DNA of 60,417 nt from Amycolatopsis vastitatis (lineage in GTDB: Bacteria > Actinomycetota > Actinomycetes > Mycobacteriales > Pseudonocardiaceae): positions 1-60,417 of the forward strand of contig NZ_NMUL01000076.1 in assembly GCF_002234595.1 (NCBI RefSeq), written 5' to 3'. A program made the translations under genes and the position numbers. This document shows, one piece after another, positions 41,367 to 49,901 of this stretch; position 1 is the first letter of the stretch; each line of letters starts with the position of its first letter. Below the pieces are notes generated by a model. The model was given only the letters and a program-made list of their open reading frames with translations. It was not told where the DNA came from and ran no database searches.

Positions 41367-42149
41367 TCAGACGTCGCGGCGGGTGACGCACACGGCTGCG
41401 GCGGTGATCGTGACGGCGAGGTAGGTCAGGCAGACCAGTGTGGCGAAGCCGGCCGACGGCCATTCGGGGTCGTGGAAAGTGGTCCAGGTCAGGCCCTCTC
41501 CGGCGACGCCGGGTGCCCAGCGGGTGAGTGCGGGGGAGTTGGAAATTCCCTTCAAGACGATGACGCTGAGGAACAGGAGCCCGACCACGACGGCGGTCGC
41601 GCCCGCGGTGTGCCGGACGATCATGCCGATCGCGGCGCCGAGCAGGGCGACGGTGCCGACGTAGAAGCCTTGGCCGAGCACGGCGCGCAGGACGTTCGGG
41701 TCGCCGAGGCCGACGTCGAGGTGCTTGCCGGCGAGGGCGGCCTGCCCGGTGAAGAAGGTGAGGAAGGCGAGCAGTTCCCCGGCCGCGGACGCGATCCCGC
41801 CGATGACGAGCAGCTTGGCGGCCACGACCCGGCCGCGTCGTGGGGCGGCGGCGAAGGTGGCGCGGATCGTGCCCGTGCCGTACTCCGCGGTGACGGCGAG
41901 GACGCCGAGCAGCCCGAAGGCGAATTGGGCCAGTTGGAAGCCGGTGAAGGTGCCGAACACGGGGTCGAACTCCGTGCGCGCCCGTGGCCCCCAAGTGTCC
42001 CAGGACTGGACGGCGGAGCGTGCTTGGAACACGGCGAGGGAGAGCGTTGCGGCCGCTGCGACGGCCAGGATGAGCGGTGTTGAGCGCAGTGAGCGGAGCT
42101 TCGTCCACTCGGCGGCCAGCAGGCCGCGGACGGGCGGGAACGGGCTCAT
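41367..42149 (-). CDS. ABC-2 type permease subunit
   Basis: A 260-residue membrane protein with about six spans: it begins LLAAEWTKLRSLRSTPLILA, the standard opening of actinobacterial ABC-2 permeases, and continues with LAQFAFGLLGVLAVTAEYGT, LGQGFYVGTVALLGAAIGMI and a last span before the basic end CVTRRDV. The pair with the upstream ATPase resembles DrrAB-like or lantibiotic self-protection exporters. It overlaps the ATPase gene by four bases. Confidence 0.88.
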   Translation of the reverse strand: MSPFPPVRGLLAAEWTKLRSLRSTPLILAVAAAATLSLAVFQARSAVQSWDTWGPRARTEFDPVFGTFTGFQLAQFAFGLLGVLAVTAEYGTGTIRATFAAAPRRGRVVAAKLLVIGGIASAAGELLAFLTFFTGQAALAGKHLDVGLGDPNVLRAVLGQGFYVGTVALLGAAIGMIVRHTAGATAVVVGLLFLSVIVLKGISNSPALTRWAPGVAGEGLTWTTFHDPEWPSAGFATLVCLTYLAVTITAAAVCVTRRDV

Positions 42150-43069
42150 CGGGCGTCCTCTCGGTGGGGCCCGCTGCGGTACTGCAGGCCGGGGTCGGTG
42201 ATCCGGCGGAAGACGTCCTCGAGCGACGGCGGGCGCGGGGTCAGTTCGAGCAAGGGGATGCTGTGTGCGGCGGCGATCGCGGCGACGTCCCCGGGGGTGA
42301 GCCCGGCGACGGCGAGGCCGTGACGCGGCTCGGTGGTCACGCTCGCGCCGCGCGCGGTGAACAACGCCGCGAGTGGCGTCTCCGCCGCGGTGCGGACCAG
42401 CACGTCGCCGCCCCCCGCGTGGTGCACCAGATCCGCCATGGACGAGTCCGACAGCAGCCGTCCGCGGCCGAGGATCAGGACGTGGTCGGCGGTCAGCTGC
42501 AGTTCGCTGATCAGGTGGCTGGAGATCAGCACGGTGCGGCCTTCGCCGGCCAGCGACCGGAGCAGGCCGCGGATCCAGTGCACCCCGTCGGGGTCCAGCC
42601 CGTTGACGGGTTCGTCGAAGATCAGGATGCCGGGGTCGCCGAGCAGCGCCGCGGCGATGCCGAGCCGCTGTTTCATACCGAGGGAGAAACCGCCGACCCG
42701 CCGGTGGGCAGCGTCGGCGAGCCCGGTGATCCGCAGGACTTCGGTGACGCGGCCGGCGGAGATGTCGTTGGTCTGGGCGAGCCAGCGGAGGTGATCACGC
42801 GCGCGGCGGCCACCGTGTACGGCGGTGGCGTCGAGCAGAGCGCCGATCTGCCGCAGCGGTCGCTCGAGCGCCCGGTACGGCCGGCCGTCGATCCGGACCC
42901 GGCCGCCGCTCGGCTGGTCAAGGCCGAGGATCAGCCGGATAGTGGTCGACTTGCCGGCGCCGTTGGGCCCGAGGAATCCGGTCACGCGGCCGGGATGGAT
43001 GCGGAAGGTCAGGCGGTCCACGGCTTTCCGCCTGCCGTAGGTCTTGGTCAGCTCGTCGGCTTCGATCAT
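42146..43069 (-). CDS. DrrA/BcrA-like ABC transporter ATPase
   Basis: A 307-residue ATPase with Walker A GPNGAGKSTTIRL, signature FSLGMKQRLGIAAALLGDP, Walker B ILIFDEPVNGLD and switch His ISSHLISELQ, plus the C-terminal regulatory segment (PRPPSLEDVFRRIT) usual in drug-export ATPases. It probably powers the permease downstream. A truncated histidine-kinase start lies divergently 150 bases away, the common arrangement for bacitracin- or lantibiotic-type resistance modules. Confidence 0.92.
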   Translation of the reverse strand: MIEADELTKTYGRRKAVDRLTFRIHPGRVTGFLGPNGAGKSTTIRLILGLDQPSGGRVRIDGRPYRALERPLRQIGALLDATAVHGGRRARDHLRWLAQTNDISAGRVTEVLRITGLADAAHRRVGGFSLGMKQRLGIAAALLGDPGILIFDEPVNGLDPDGVHWIRGLLRSLAGEGRTVLISSHLISELQLTADHVLILGRGRLLSDSSMADLVHHAGGGDVLVRTAAETPLAALFTARGASVTTEPRHGLAVAGLTPGDVAAIAAAHSIPLLELTPRPPSLEDVFRRITDPGLQYRSGPHREDAR

Positions 43070-43220
43070 CAGGTCCTCCTTGGTCGTGCTGCCGGTTCAC
43101 CGTGCCCGGCCGGGGTGGGTGCGGTCATCGCCGCCGGGGCGTGGGTCGCGCGGTGTATGCCTGGCGGCATAGGCCGGTTGACCGATGCGCGGGGATCCGG
43201 GGCCTGGCTACGGTCGGGCG

Positions 43221-43373
43221 ATGACCATCGATGCCCGCCCACCGCTGTTCGTGCGGTGGCGGCGGGGGCATTGGACCGTGCTCGACTGCGCGGCCGCCTT
43301 CGTCGTCGCGGCCTTCTGGGCCGCACCCTTGGTCAGCGGCGGAGGGGACGGGCCGCCGGAGGCGCGCTGGCAT
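43221..43373 (+). pseudogene. N-terminal fragment of a histidine kinase
   Basis: From ATG 43221 the product MTIDARPPLFVRWRRGHWTV, LDCAAAFVVAAFWAAPLV and GDGPPEARW is typical of the first span of short NarL-system kinases. After about 50 residues the sequence joins LanC-like DNA in another frame, so the kinase core is missing. It seems to be the leftover regulator of the divergent ABC exporter. Confidence 0.5.
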
Positions 43374-44472
43374 GCCATGGCCGGGTGCCCGAAGCGGCAT
43401 CGGGTCGTGGGACAGCGCCCGCCAGTGGGTCGCCGCGATGGCCCGTGGCCCGGTGACAGCCAAGCCCGACGCGGCCGCGCTCTTCCGCGGAGTTCCCGCC
43501 GTCGCCTTCACCCTGCACGCGGCCGGGCATGACGGCTATGCCGCGCCGCAGAGCATCCTCGACCGGCACATCGCCACCCTCACCCGGCATCGGCTGGCCC
43601 GCGCGCACGAGCGCATCGACCGCGCCGAGCTGCCGCTAGTGCGGGAATTCGACCTGATCAGCGGCCTGACCGGGATCGGCACCGGGCTCCTGCACCGCCA
43701 CGGCCGCAGCGACCTGCTGGAGCAGGTGCTGACCTACCTCATACGGCTGACCAAACCGATCCGCCACGACGGGGACCTGCTGCCGGGCTGGTGGTGCCGC
43801 ACCGGTCCGCGCGGCCAGACCGCGTCCCGGTGGCGCGGCGGGCACGGAAACCTGGGGCTCGCGCACGGCATCAGCGGGCCGCTGGCGCTGCTGGCGACCG
43901 CGATGAGGCGCGGCATCACCGTGGCCGGCCAGGCCGACGCGATCGAACGGATCACAACCTGGCTGCACCGCTGGCGTTGCGACGCCGGCACCGGCGTGTG
44001 GTGGCCCGGCCTCATCTCCCGCGGGGAACAGCGCTCCACGACGGTCCACCAGTCCGGCCCGCAGCGGCCGTCCTGGTGCTACGGCACCCCCGGCCTGGCC
44101 CGTGCCCAGCAGCTCGCCGCGCTGGCCCTTGCCGATGCCCGGCGACAGCGGACCGCCGAAGACGCCCTCGCCGGATGCGTCCGCGACGAAGGCCAGCTCG
44201 CTCTGCTGCGGGACGCATCGGTTTGCCACGGCTGGGCCGGGCTCGTGCACACCGCACGCCGGGTCGCCGCCGACGCCACGGAGGACAGCGGCCTGCTCCA
44301 GGCGCTGCCCGGCTTGGACGCCCGCCTGCGCGACTACCTGCACCGATACGGGCCGCCAGCCGATTCAGGACTGCTGGAAGGCCGCGCCGGAACGCGGCTC
44401 GTGCAGCTGGCCCAAACCACGAACACCGCGCCCATCACCCGATGGGATGCCTGCCTGCTGCTGGAGGGCTGA
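43372..44472 (+). pseudogene. LanC-like lanthionine cyclase of an FxLD system, 5'-truncated
   Basis: The frame to 44472 encodes about 350 residues of a LanC-type zinc cyclase, which closes lanthionine rings in peptides. Motifs are GHGNLGLAHGISGPLALL, the zinc Cys in RPSWCYGTPG, and the Cys-His pair in SVCHGWAGLVHTARR. LanC proteins start some 30-60 residues earlier with the first barrel helix. Here homology seems to begin around GIGSWDSARQWVAAMARGP, directly after the kinase fragment, so a deletion joined the two. ATG 43372 or 43438 could still start a shortened protein. The zinc site is complete, so some function is not excluded. Confidence 0.65.
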
Positions 44473-44542
44473 CACCCGCCGAACCCACTGAACACCGCTG
44501 GCCCCACCGGATACCATCCGCCCGCCCGCCTGGAAGGACACG

Positions 44543-45760
44543 ATGAACAACACCGCCACCGACACCCCGCCCGAGGCGCTGCGCGCGTCCATGGTCGAGC
44601 ACATCAAGCACGCCGGACATGCCCGCCGCAGCGCCGTGGAACGGGTACTGCGTGAGGTTCCGCGCCATCGCTTCGTCCCCGCCGCCACCGTCGAAGACGC
44701 CTACGCCGACATCGCCGTGATCACCAAACGCGCCGGCGATGGCTCCGCGCTCAGCTGCGCGTCGGTGCCCACCGTCGTGGCCATGCAACTCGACCAGCTC
44801 GACGTCCAGCCCGGCGACCGGGTCCTGGAGATCGGCGCCGGAACCGGCTACAACGCCGCCCTGCTGGCCCGGCTGACCGGCCCGACCGGACACGTGACTA
44901 CCGTCGACATCGACGCCGAGGTGACTGCCGGAGCCCGGGAAGCGTTGGACGAGAACGGATACCCGCAGGTACAGGTGATCACCCGGGACGGGTCGCTCGG
45001 CGCGGCCGAACACGCCCCCTACGACCGGATCATCCTCACCGTCGGCGCGTTCGACCTCCCGCCCGCGTGGTGGAACCAGCTCGCGCCCGGCGGCCGGCTG
45101 GTGGTGCCGCTGAGGTGGCGGGGCCAAACGCGCAGCGTCGCGTTCGTCCGCGACGGCGACCGACTGCGGTCCGACTCGGTACAGCTGTGCGGGTTCGTGC
45201 CGATGATCGGCCAGGACAGCGAACTGTCCGGACATCTCGACGTCGACGGCTTGGTCACCCTGTACTGGGACGGCGACCAGGACATCACGCTTGATGCGTT
45301 GAGCGGCGTGCTCACCCGGCCGAAGACGTCAGTGTGGTCCGGGGTGACCGTCGGCAGCACCGAGCCGTTCGACGGTGTCTGGTTGCGCATGACCGGCGCC
45401 GAGCCGGGTACCTGCCGCATCGCCGCCGACCGGGCCGCCATCGACGCCGGGCTGGCCACCCCCGCCATCCCGTCCCGCAGTCCCGCGCTGGCCGAGGACG
45501 ACTCGCTGGCCTACTTCACCTTCCGCCGTCTCGAAGACGACGCACAGCGTCGCTCGGAACTGGGCGCCATCGGCCACGGCCCCGCCGGTGCCGAGTTGGC
45601 CGAGCGGCTGGCCGACCAGATCCGGGCCTGGGGCGACGCGCGGACGACCGACCCGGTCATCACCGCCTACCCAGCCAGCACCCCTGACGAAAAGCTCGGT
45701 ACCGCGCACGTCATCGACAAGCGCCACAGCCGCCTCGTGGTGTCCACGCCAGCGGTGTAG
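44543..45760 (+). CDS. Protein-isoaspartate methyltransferase-like enzyme of the FxLD lanthipeptide type
   Basis: A 405-residue protein. Residues 15-220 form a class I SAM methyltransferase related to L-isoaspartyl O-methyltransferase: PRHRFVPAATVEDAYAD, motif I VLEIGAGTGYNAALLARLTG, DRIILTVGAFDLPPAWW and LAPGGRLVVPL. The C-terminal 180 residues are the extra domain seen in methyltransferases of lanthipeptide loci. They methylate Asp in the precursor, leading to aspartimide. GGAAGGA precedes the ATG. It follows LanC by 70 bases. Neither dehydratase nor precursor is present in the window. Confidence 0.85.
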   Translation: MNNTATDTPPEALRASMVEHIKHAGHARRSAVERVLREVPRHRFVPAATVEDAYADIAVITKRAGDGSALSCASVPTVVAMQLDQLDVQPGDRVLEIGAGTGYNAALLARLTGPTGHVTTVDIDAEVTAGAREALDENGYPQVQVITRDGSLGAAEHAPYDRIILTVGAFDLPPAWWNQLAPGGRLVVPLRWRGQTRSVAFVRDGDRLRSDSVQLCGFVPMIGQDSELSGHLDVDGLVTLYWDGDQDITLDALSGVLTRPKTSVWSGVTVGSTEPFDGVWLRMTGAEPGTCRIAADRAAIDAGLATPAIPSRSPALAEDDSLAYFTFRRLEDDAQRRSELGAIGHGPAGAELAERLADQIRAWGDARTTDPVITAYPASTPDEKLGTAHVIDKRHSRLVVSTPAV

Positions 45761-45809
45761 GGCTCGGCTTCCGTGTCGCCGTCAGGGCGCGACACGCAAT
45801 GAAGTCACC

Positions 45810-45841
45810 GTGACCAGCGCCGGGAACCCGGCGCTGGTCAC
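45810..45841 (+). terminator. Strong hairpin terminator after the methyltransferase
   Basis: GTGACCAGCGCCGGG and CCCGGCGCTGGTCAC form a perfect 15-bp stem with a two-base loop, 50 bases after the stop codon. Confidence 0.7.
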
Positions 45842-46042
45842 GTTGACTCCTTGACCGCAAAACCGGACGAGGCCAAGGCTTTGCCCCGATGGCTTGCCGG
45901 AGTCACCCCTGAATCCTCGCGCTTCGCGCCACCCCACCGGCGGTGACCAGGAGCGCTCGACATGACGGTTCAGTCGACAGCAGCCAGGCAGGTGGTCGAG
46001 CGGTCGGCGCTCCCGGGCGCGGGTCGATGAAGGGTGGCGGTT

Positions 46043-46578
46043 GTGGACGTTCCAGTGAGCTGGACAGGCCCGAGTGGGCATGTGCTTCACGAACCGTGGA
46101 TGAGGGAATTCCTCCGCAACGACTTGGCAGCGCTGATCACCGATCTGGAGGCCAGCGGCGTGGCCGGCCTGGCCGGCCTGGCCGGCAAGCGGACCGCATT
46201 CCGGACGGGCTGCTTGATCGACAGAGGCTCGCGGAAGTCTCAGCAGCTGCGACGCGTGGTGCGCCAAGAGCAGGCGATCAACGTCCTGCTGAACCAGCGC
46301 GCCGAGTTGGTGGTCGGCGCGCAGCTGGCGAACGCCGGTGCGCTGACGCGGATGCGCGCGGACACCCCAGACTCGAGGGCCAGTGGGGATCGGACGAGTT
46401 CGGCGTCGAGGTGACCACGCGTGCCCGCCCAGAGGTCGCCGAGGCCATGCTTCGCGCCTACCTGGCCCAGTCGGCTGACAGCGGGCGGGTCGAGCACCGC
46501 GGCGCGACGCTGACGATCTCGCCACCCGAGTGCTGTGGTGTAGGCGCTCTGATGAGTGCGACGGTCGCGCTTCGGTGA
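46043..46578 (+). pseudogene. Unrecognised gene interrupted by one frameshift
   Basis: From GTG 46043 a plausible product begins MDVPVSWTGPSGHVLHEPWM, with LRNDLAALITDLEASGVAGL and many charged helices, up to ALTRMRADTP near 46370. There the good codon use moves to another frame, which continues RLEGQWGSDEFGVEVTTRAR and PEVAEAMLRAYLAQ and stops at 46578. One C added to the CCCC run near 46371 would give a protein of about 179 residues. A perfect 9-base triplication encodes GLA repeats. I do not recognise the family. Confidence 0.4.
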
Positions 46579-46665
46579 ACCGTCCGGCACCTGGATCGTT
46601 GCGATAAACCACGTTTGCCTATTCAGATCTCTCGGGAACGCCTGCTCGGCTCGGCCAATAACCGC

Positions 46666-47399
46666 CTAAGGCAGCCCGGGACTACCCGCAAGCTCGATAT
46701 ACAGAGGACTCGCGAGTAGTACCTGGCCGGGTCGAACACTTGCTTCGCTCTGAAAATTCGCAGTCACTCGAGCGTAGCCTGTCATCCATGTCGCGAATTC
46801 GACTGGGACTCGGTCGTCCATTCGTTCCAGCAGCCGCGCTAGACGCATAATGTATGGTTCTAGCTTCTGGCTATCGACCTGATTTCGCTGCGATTGTTCG
46901 ATAAAACTCCGAAAGCCGAGGGCGCTGGACCTTCCACCTATCAGCCAGGCGCCTTGTGCAGGTGGATCTATCGAATCGTACCCCAGGAGATGCTCGGGTG
47001 AACCATGCAAGAGTAGGCGATTGGACCTGCCCTCACTTACTGGTATGTCCCAGAAAAGAAGCATGTCAAGTCCGCTTCGTTCCGGAGAATCATCGTCAAG
47101 AAATGTCGATATTGTATAATTGAGGCAAGCCTCGAAGAATACCCAATCGCCCGCTCGAGTTCGCCGTCTTCGTACCATCGCGCGGCTCTGGACGATGTTT
47201 CGATATGGTGAAGCACCTTGGCTAGTTCTGGATGTTTGTTCACAATATCTTCGGATAGTGAAATCTTGGCCCCTGCTCCTCCTGGAGCCTTGAGCTCCGT
47301 TTCGCGAAGGCGTCGAAAGAAGCCGGTTTTCGCCCCGTCGGGCCTGAAGGCTTGAAGCTTACGACTCGACAGGTACACAAGCTCACGCATGTACGTCAT
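46666..47399 (-). pseudogene. DUF7019-like protein, interrupted by one frameshift, low GC
   Basis: From ATG 47399 or 47390 the chain reads MRELVYLSSRKLQAFRPDGA, FFRRLRETELKAPGG and AKISLSEDIVNKHPELAKVL. After YEDGELERA (near 47150) the frame is lost, and one frame over it continues GDWVFFEACLNYTISTFLDD, LLFWDIPVSEGRSNRLLLHG and on to the stop at 46666, about 243 residues together. The opening and the order of motifs resemble a family (DUF7019) I associate with actinobacterial conflict loci; the name is uncertain. The gene has markedly more A and T than its neighbours, a sign of import. It is third after the CHAT and candidate effector genes on the same strand. Confidence 0.5.
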
Positions 47400-47480
47400 T
47401 CTGACCGGTGGTCGTAGACCCCACAAGCGTAGAACGCAAGACGTCACGGGTAGCGCTGCCTCTGGGTGTGGCGAACGGGG

Positions 47481-48230
47481 TCAAGCTTCAGCGGCGAATT
47501 CGTCCCATGTCAGCCGCCGCAGGACGAACCCGGTCGGCATGTCTCGCGTGTCCTGATCTTCGGGTGGCACTTCGTTGCGGTACTCCATCGTGCCGCCGCG
47601 GTTTGGGCGCTTGCGCAGAGACATCGCCTGGAACAGCGGGCTGGCTCCGCTGTCGCTCGCCAAATGCGCGGCGAACCCTTTCCGCACGGTGAAGTCGAGA
47701 CCGGTCCGGGCTGCCCCGAGCAGCGGCGACTCCGTGGGCGTGGCCGACGCGTGCAATTCGGCCGTTGCGCCGCGTTCGCTCGAGACGAGTACCACGATCG
47801 GGCCACTGCGGACCACCTCGGTAATCACCACGTACCGCCGGTTCCACTCGTGCTTCCGAGTGAGCACGCGCCCCAGCGCGGGCAGGTTCACGATCGTTTG
47901 GGTGGCGCAGCCGCTGGCCTGGAAGAAGGTTGCGCCACTGGCGGAGAAGTTGAGCAGCACCTTGGCGGCGGCAGTGCCGGGGACTTCGCCGCCAGCGGTG
48001 GACGAGACGTCGACCGAACCTTTGGTCGCGTACTCGAGGTCGCCTATAGGAGTCGGGGAGCTGACCGCGAAGTCCACGCCGAGTTCGGTCAGGGATGTTT
48101 TGCGCCGGAAGCGACGACCGGATACCAGGCCGACATCGCCCAGCGTGATCGCTGCACCCGGTGGCCAGGCGGCGAAGTATCCCAGTGCGGTGTGGATCTC
48201 GCGGGTGTAGTCGTCGTGTAGATGCTTCAC
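47481..48230 (-). CDS. Unassigned 249-residue protein beside a CHAT protease; candidate gasdermin-like effector
   Basis: An intact 249-residue protein with no signal peptide or membrane span. It starts with a helix (HLHDDYTREIHTALGYF), then alternates beta-like and polar segments: AITLGDVGLVSGRRFRRKTS, AAAKVLLNFSASGATFFQ, and EWNRRYVVITEVVRSG at residues 128-143, and ends in a charged tail. Alternating strands, a TEV-containing strand like that of gasdermin N-domains, and a protease gene 30 bases upstream would fit a pore-forming effector held off by its tail. This is inference from pattern and context only; direct sequence similarity is too weak to claim homology. Otherwise it is a conserved hypothetical of an actinobacterial conflict system. 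Confidence 0.6.
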   Translation of the reverse strand: MKHLHDDYTREIHTALGYFAAWPPGAAITLGDVGLVSGRRFRRKTSLTELGVDFAVSSPTPIGDLEYATKGSVDVSSTAGGEVPGTAAAKVLLNFSASGATFFQASGCATQTIVNLPALGRVLTRKHEWNRRYVVITEVVRSGPIVVLVSSERGATAELHASATPTESPLLGAARTGLDFTVRKGFAAHLASDSGASPLFQAMSLRKRPNRGGTMEYRNEVPPEDQDTRDMPTGFVLRRLTWDEFAAEA

Positions 48231-48260
48231 GAGCTCTCCTGCGTTACTGCCGGGCAGTTC

Positions 48261-48944
48261 CTAGTAGACGACAACGAACGAAGCCCAGATCAGCGGATGT
48301 GGCAGTTGGTCCCACTCTGTGGAGTCGTCCACGTCGGCCCGCCGCCATTCGTGCAAGCACTCGAGCTGCAGCCGCCTGAGGGCGGACGCCACCGGTTCGG
48401 GGCGGCTCACGGCTTCGGCGAGCCGGCGATCGAAGTCGCACCCCCATGACGTGTCGGGCACGTCGAACACGGAGGTGACCACTTCCGCCGAGCCGGCCAG
48501 CCGGCAGGCCGCCGCTAGTCCGAGTGCGAGACCAGACGAGTCTCCCGCACCTGCTCCTGAGCAGAGGGCCAGCACGGTGCGGGGTGGCAGCGCCGTTCTT
48601 GGCTTGCCACTGGGTGCCGTCATGGCGAGGTCTCGTGCACCGAACACGCCGTCCGAGAAGAGGATCCCGCGGTCCGCGATGTACGGGGCACCGGAGCTGC
48701 TGCCGAGGTGGCTTCGCACGAACAACGTGGCGTCCTCATCGCGGCGGGTGGCTCGGATTGCGGCTTCGAACCGGGCCAGGGTGACCTGCCTGTCAGCATT
48801 GCCGTCGAGGACGGTGTCCGCCGGAACCGGCGGAGCCTTCCTGAGTGCTCCGTCGGGGTTCGAGCAGGAGACGACCACCGGGTGTGCGGCGGGGTTCGGC
48901 GCTGGTCGCGGCGCGCCCATCCGAACCGCACTCGGGGTGAGCAC
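48261..48944 (-). CDS. CHAT-domain (caspase-like) protease, possibly 5'-truncated
   Basis: The 227 residues from GTG 48944 are essentially one CHAT domain. HPVVVSCSNPDGALRKAPPV opens it; the catalytic His is probably H79 in TLFVRSHLGSSSG; the catalytic Cys is probably C128 in VLALCSGAGAGDSSGLALGL; the end HPLIWASFVVVY is the usual CHAT C-terminus. CHAT proteases cleave and activate partner proteins in death or defence pathways. The frame stays open upstream to about 49010 (RLVERVELRVLTPS looks like a beta strand of the same fold), so the true start may lie further 5' beyond a low-complexity tract. It heads a three-gene minus-strand cluster. Confidence 0.72.
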   Translation of the reverse strand: MLTPSAVRMGAPRPAPNPAAHPVVVSCSNPDGALRKAPPVPADTVLDGNADRQVTLARFEAAIRATRRDEDATLFVRSHLGSSSGAPYIADRGILFSDGVFGARDLAMTAPSGKPRTALPPRTVLALCSGAGAGDSSGLALGLAAACRLAGSAEVVTSVFDVPDTSWGCDFDRRLAEAVSRPEPVASALRRLQLECLHEWRRADVDDSTEWDQLPHPLIWASFVVVY

Positions 48945-49040
48945 TCGGAGTTCGACCCGCTCGACGAGGCGGACTCCGCCGCCGAGGCCAAGACCGATCG
49001 AGACGCGTCGTCATCGTGGCCGTCCTCGTCGGCGTCATCG

Positions 49041-49427
49041 GTGTCGGCGCCCCGTCGGCACGCCGCCGCCAACGGCGCTATCGGCTTCGGCGACGGCCAA
49101 GGCGTCGCCCTCGCCGTCGCCTTGGTCGTCGCCCTCATCGTCGGCGTCCCCGTCGCCGTCATCCTCGGCGTCGCCGCCGTCCTCAGCGCCGTCTTCGGCA
49201 ACCCTGCCGCCGACCGTCGTGGAAGCAGTGAAGCGTCGAGGGCGCGCAGGGATGTGACCTCCGGGGAGCAGCGTTCCCGCATGTTCTCGGGTGTCGGTCG
49301 GTTGCTGCCCGCGGATGTCAGGGACGAGTCGGTCACCATCGTTGCGCTGCTCACCACCCCCGAAGCAGCACGGCCCACCACGCCCATTGCCGCACCCGAT
49401 CGAGTGAACCCACTCCGCCACCAGTGA
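49041..49427 (+). CDS. Doubtful small membrane protein in a GTC/GCC-rich tract
   Basis: The plus frame from GTG 49041 has near-perfect G/C third positions and a strong span, VALAVALVVALIVGVPVAVI, followed by SVTIVALLTTPEAARPTTPI. The same bases on the minus strand read as an acidic linker of Asp, Glu and Gly (EDGAEDGGDAEDDGDGDADD) that would point into the CHAT gene. The tract is a run of near-repeats of GTCGCC, which makes codon statistics unreliable. Either reading is possible; no ribosome site supports the plus frame well. Confidence 0.25.
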   Translation: MSAPRRHAAANGAIGFGDGQGVALAVALVVALIVGVPVAVILGVAAVLSAVFGNPAADRRGSSEASRARRDVTSGEQRSRMFSGVGRLLPADVRDESVTIVALLTTPEAARPTTPIAAPDRVNPLRHQ

Positions 49428-49504
49428 CGGCGATACTGCGTCTCTCACCTCGGGACATTCGCAAAGCGTCACCGAATCATCATGGTGCGTGATCGCGGCA
49501 CCGT

Positions 49505-49538
49505 CCACAACACTTAGCTCTTGCGCTAAGTGTTGTGG
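49505..49538. promoter_or_regulatory. ArsR operator: 14-bp inverted repeat
   Basis: CCACAACACTTAGC and its exact complement are separated by TCTTGC and end 18 bases before the regulator start; ACTTAG is repeated once more at 49547. It should be the autoregulatory site. Confidence 0.75.
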
Positions 49539-49556
49539 AGGACAATACTTAGCCGT

Positions 49557-49901
49557 ATGGCTCAGTATTCGGTCGTGCTCGACGGTGTGTTCGTTGCGCT
49601 CGCCGACCCGACGAGGCGCGCGGTCCTGCGGCGGCTCGGTCGCGGACCGGCGAGCGTCGGAGACCTCGCCACGGAAGCCCCCATGACGTTGCCGTCGTTC
49701 ATGAAACACCTGCGGGTGCTTGAGTCGAACGGCCTGATTCGCACGGCGAAATCCGGCCGAGTGCGCACCTGCGAGCTCAACCGGGAACGGTTCGTGCTCG
49801 TGGAGGACTGGCTTGCGGAGCAACGAAGCATCTGGGCAGACCGCACTGATCGTCTGGAACAGTTCGTCACCATCACCGCTCACGAGAAGGAGAAGCAGTG
49901 A
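49557..49901 (+). CDS. ArsR-family regulator of an SRPBCC operon
   Basis: A 114-residue winged-helix regulator of the subclass that precedes AHSA1/SRPBCC proteins: LDGVFVALADPTRRAVLRRL, then VGDLATEAPMTLPSFMKHLR and VLESNGLIRTAKSGRVRTCE. The HxxxL recognition helix is as in self-regulated, metal-independent family members; no metal Cys is seen. ATG 49557 lies behind a perfect operator. Its stop overlaps the next gene by four bases. Confidence 0.9.
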   Translation: MAQYSVVLDGVFVALADPTRRAVLRRLGRGPASVGDLATEAPMTLPSFMKHLRVLESNGLIRTAKSGRVRTCELNRERFVLVEDWLAEQRSIWADRTDRLEQFVTITAHEKEKQ

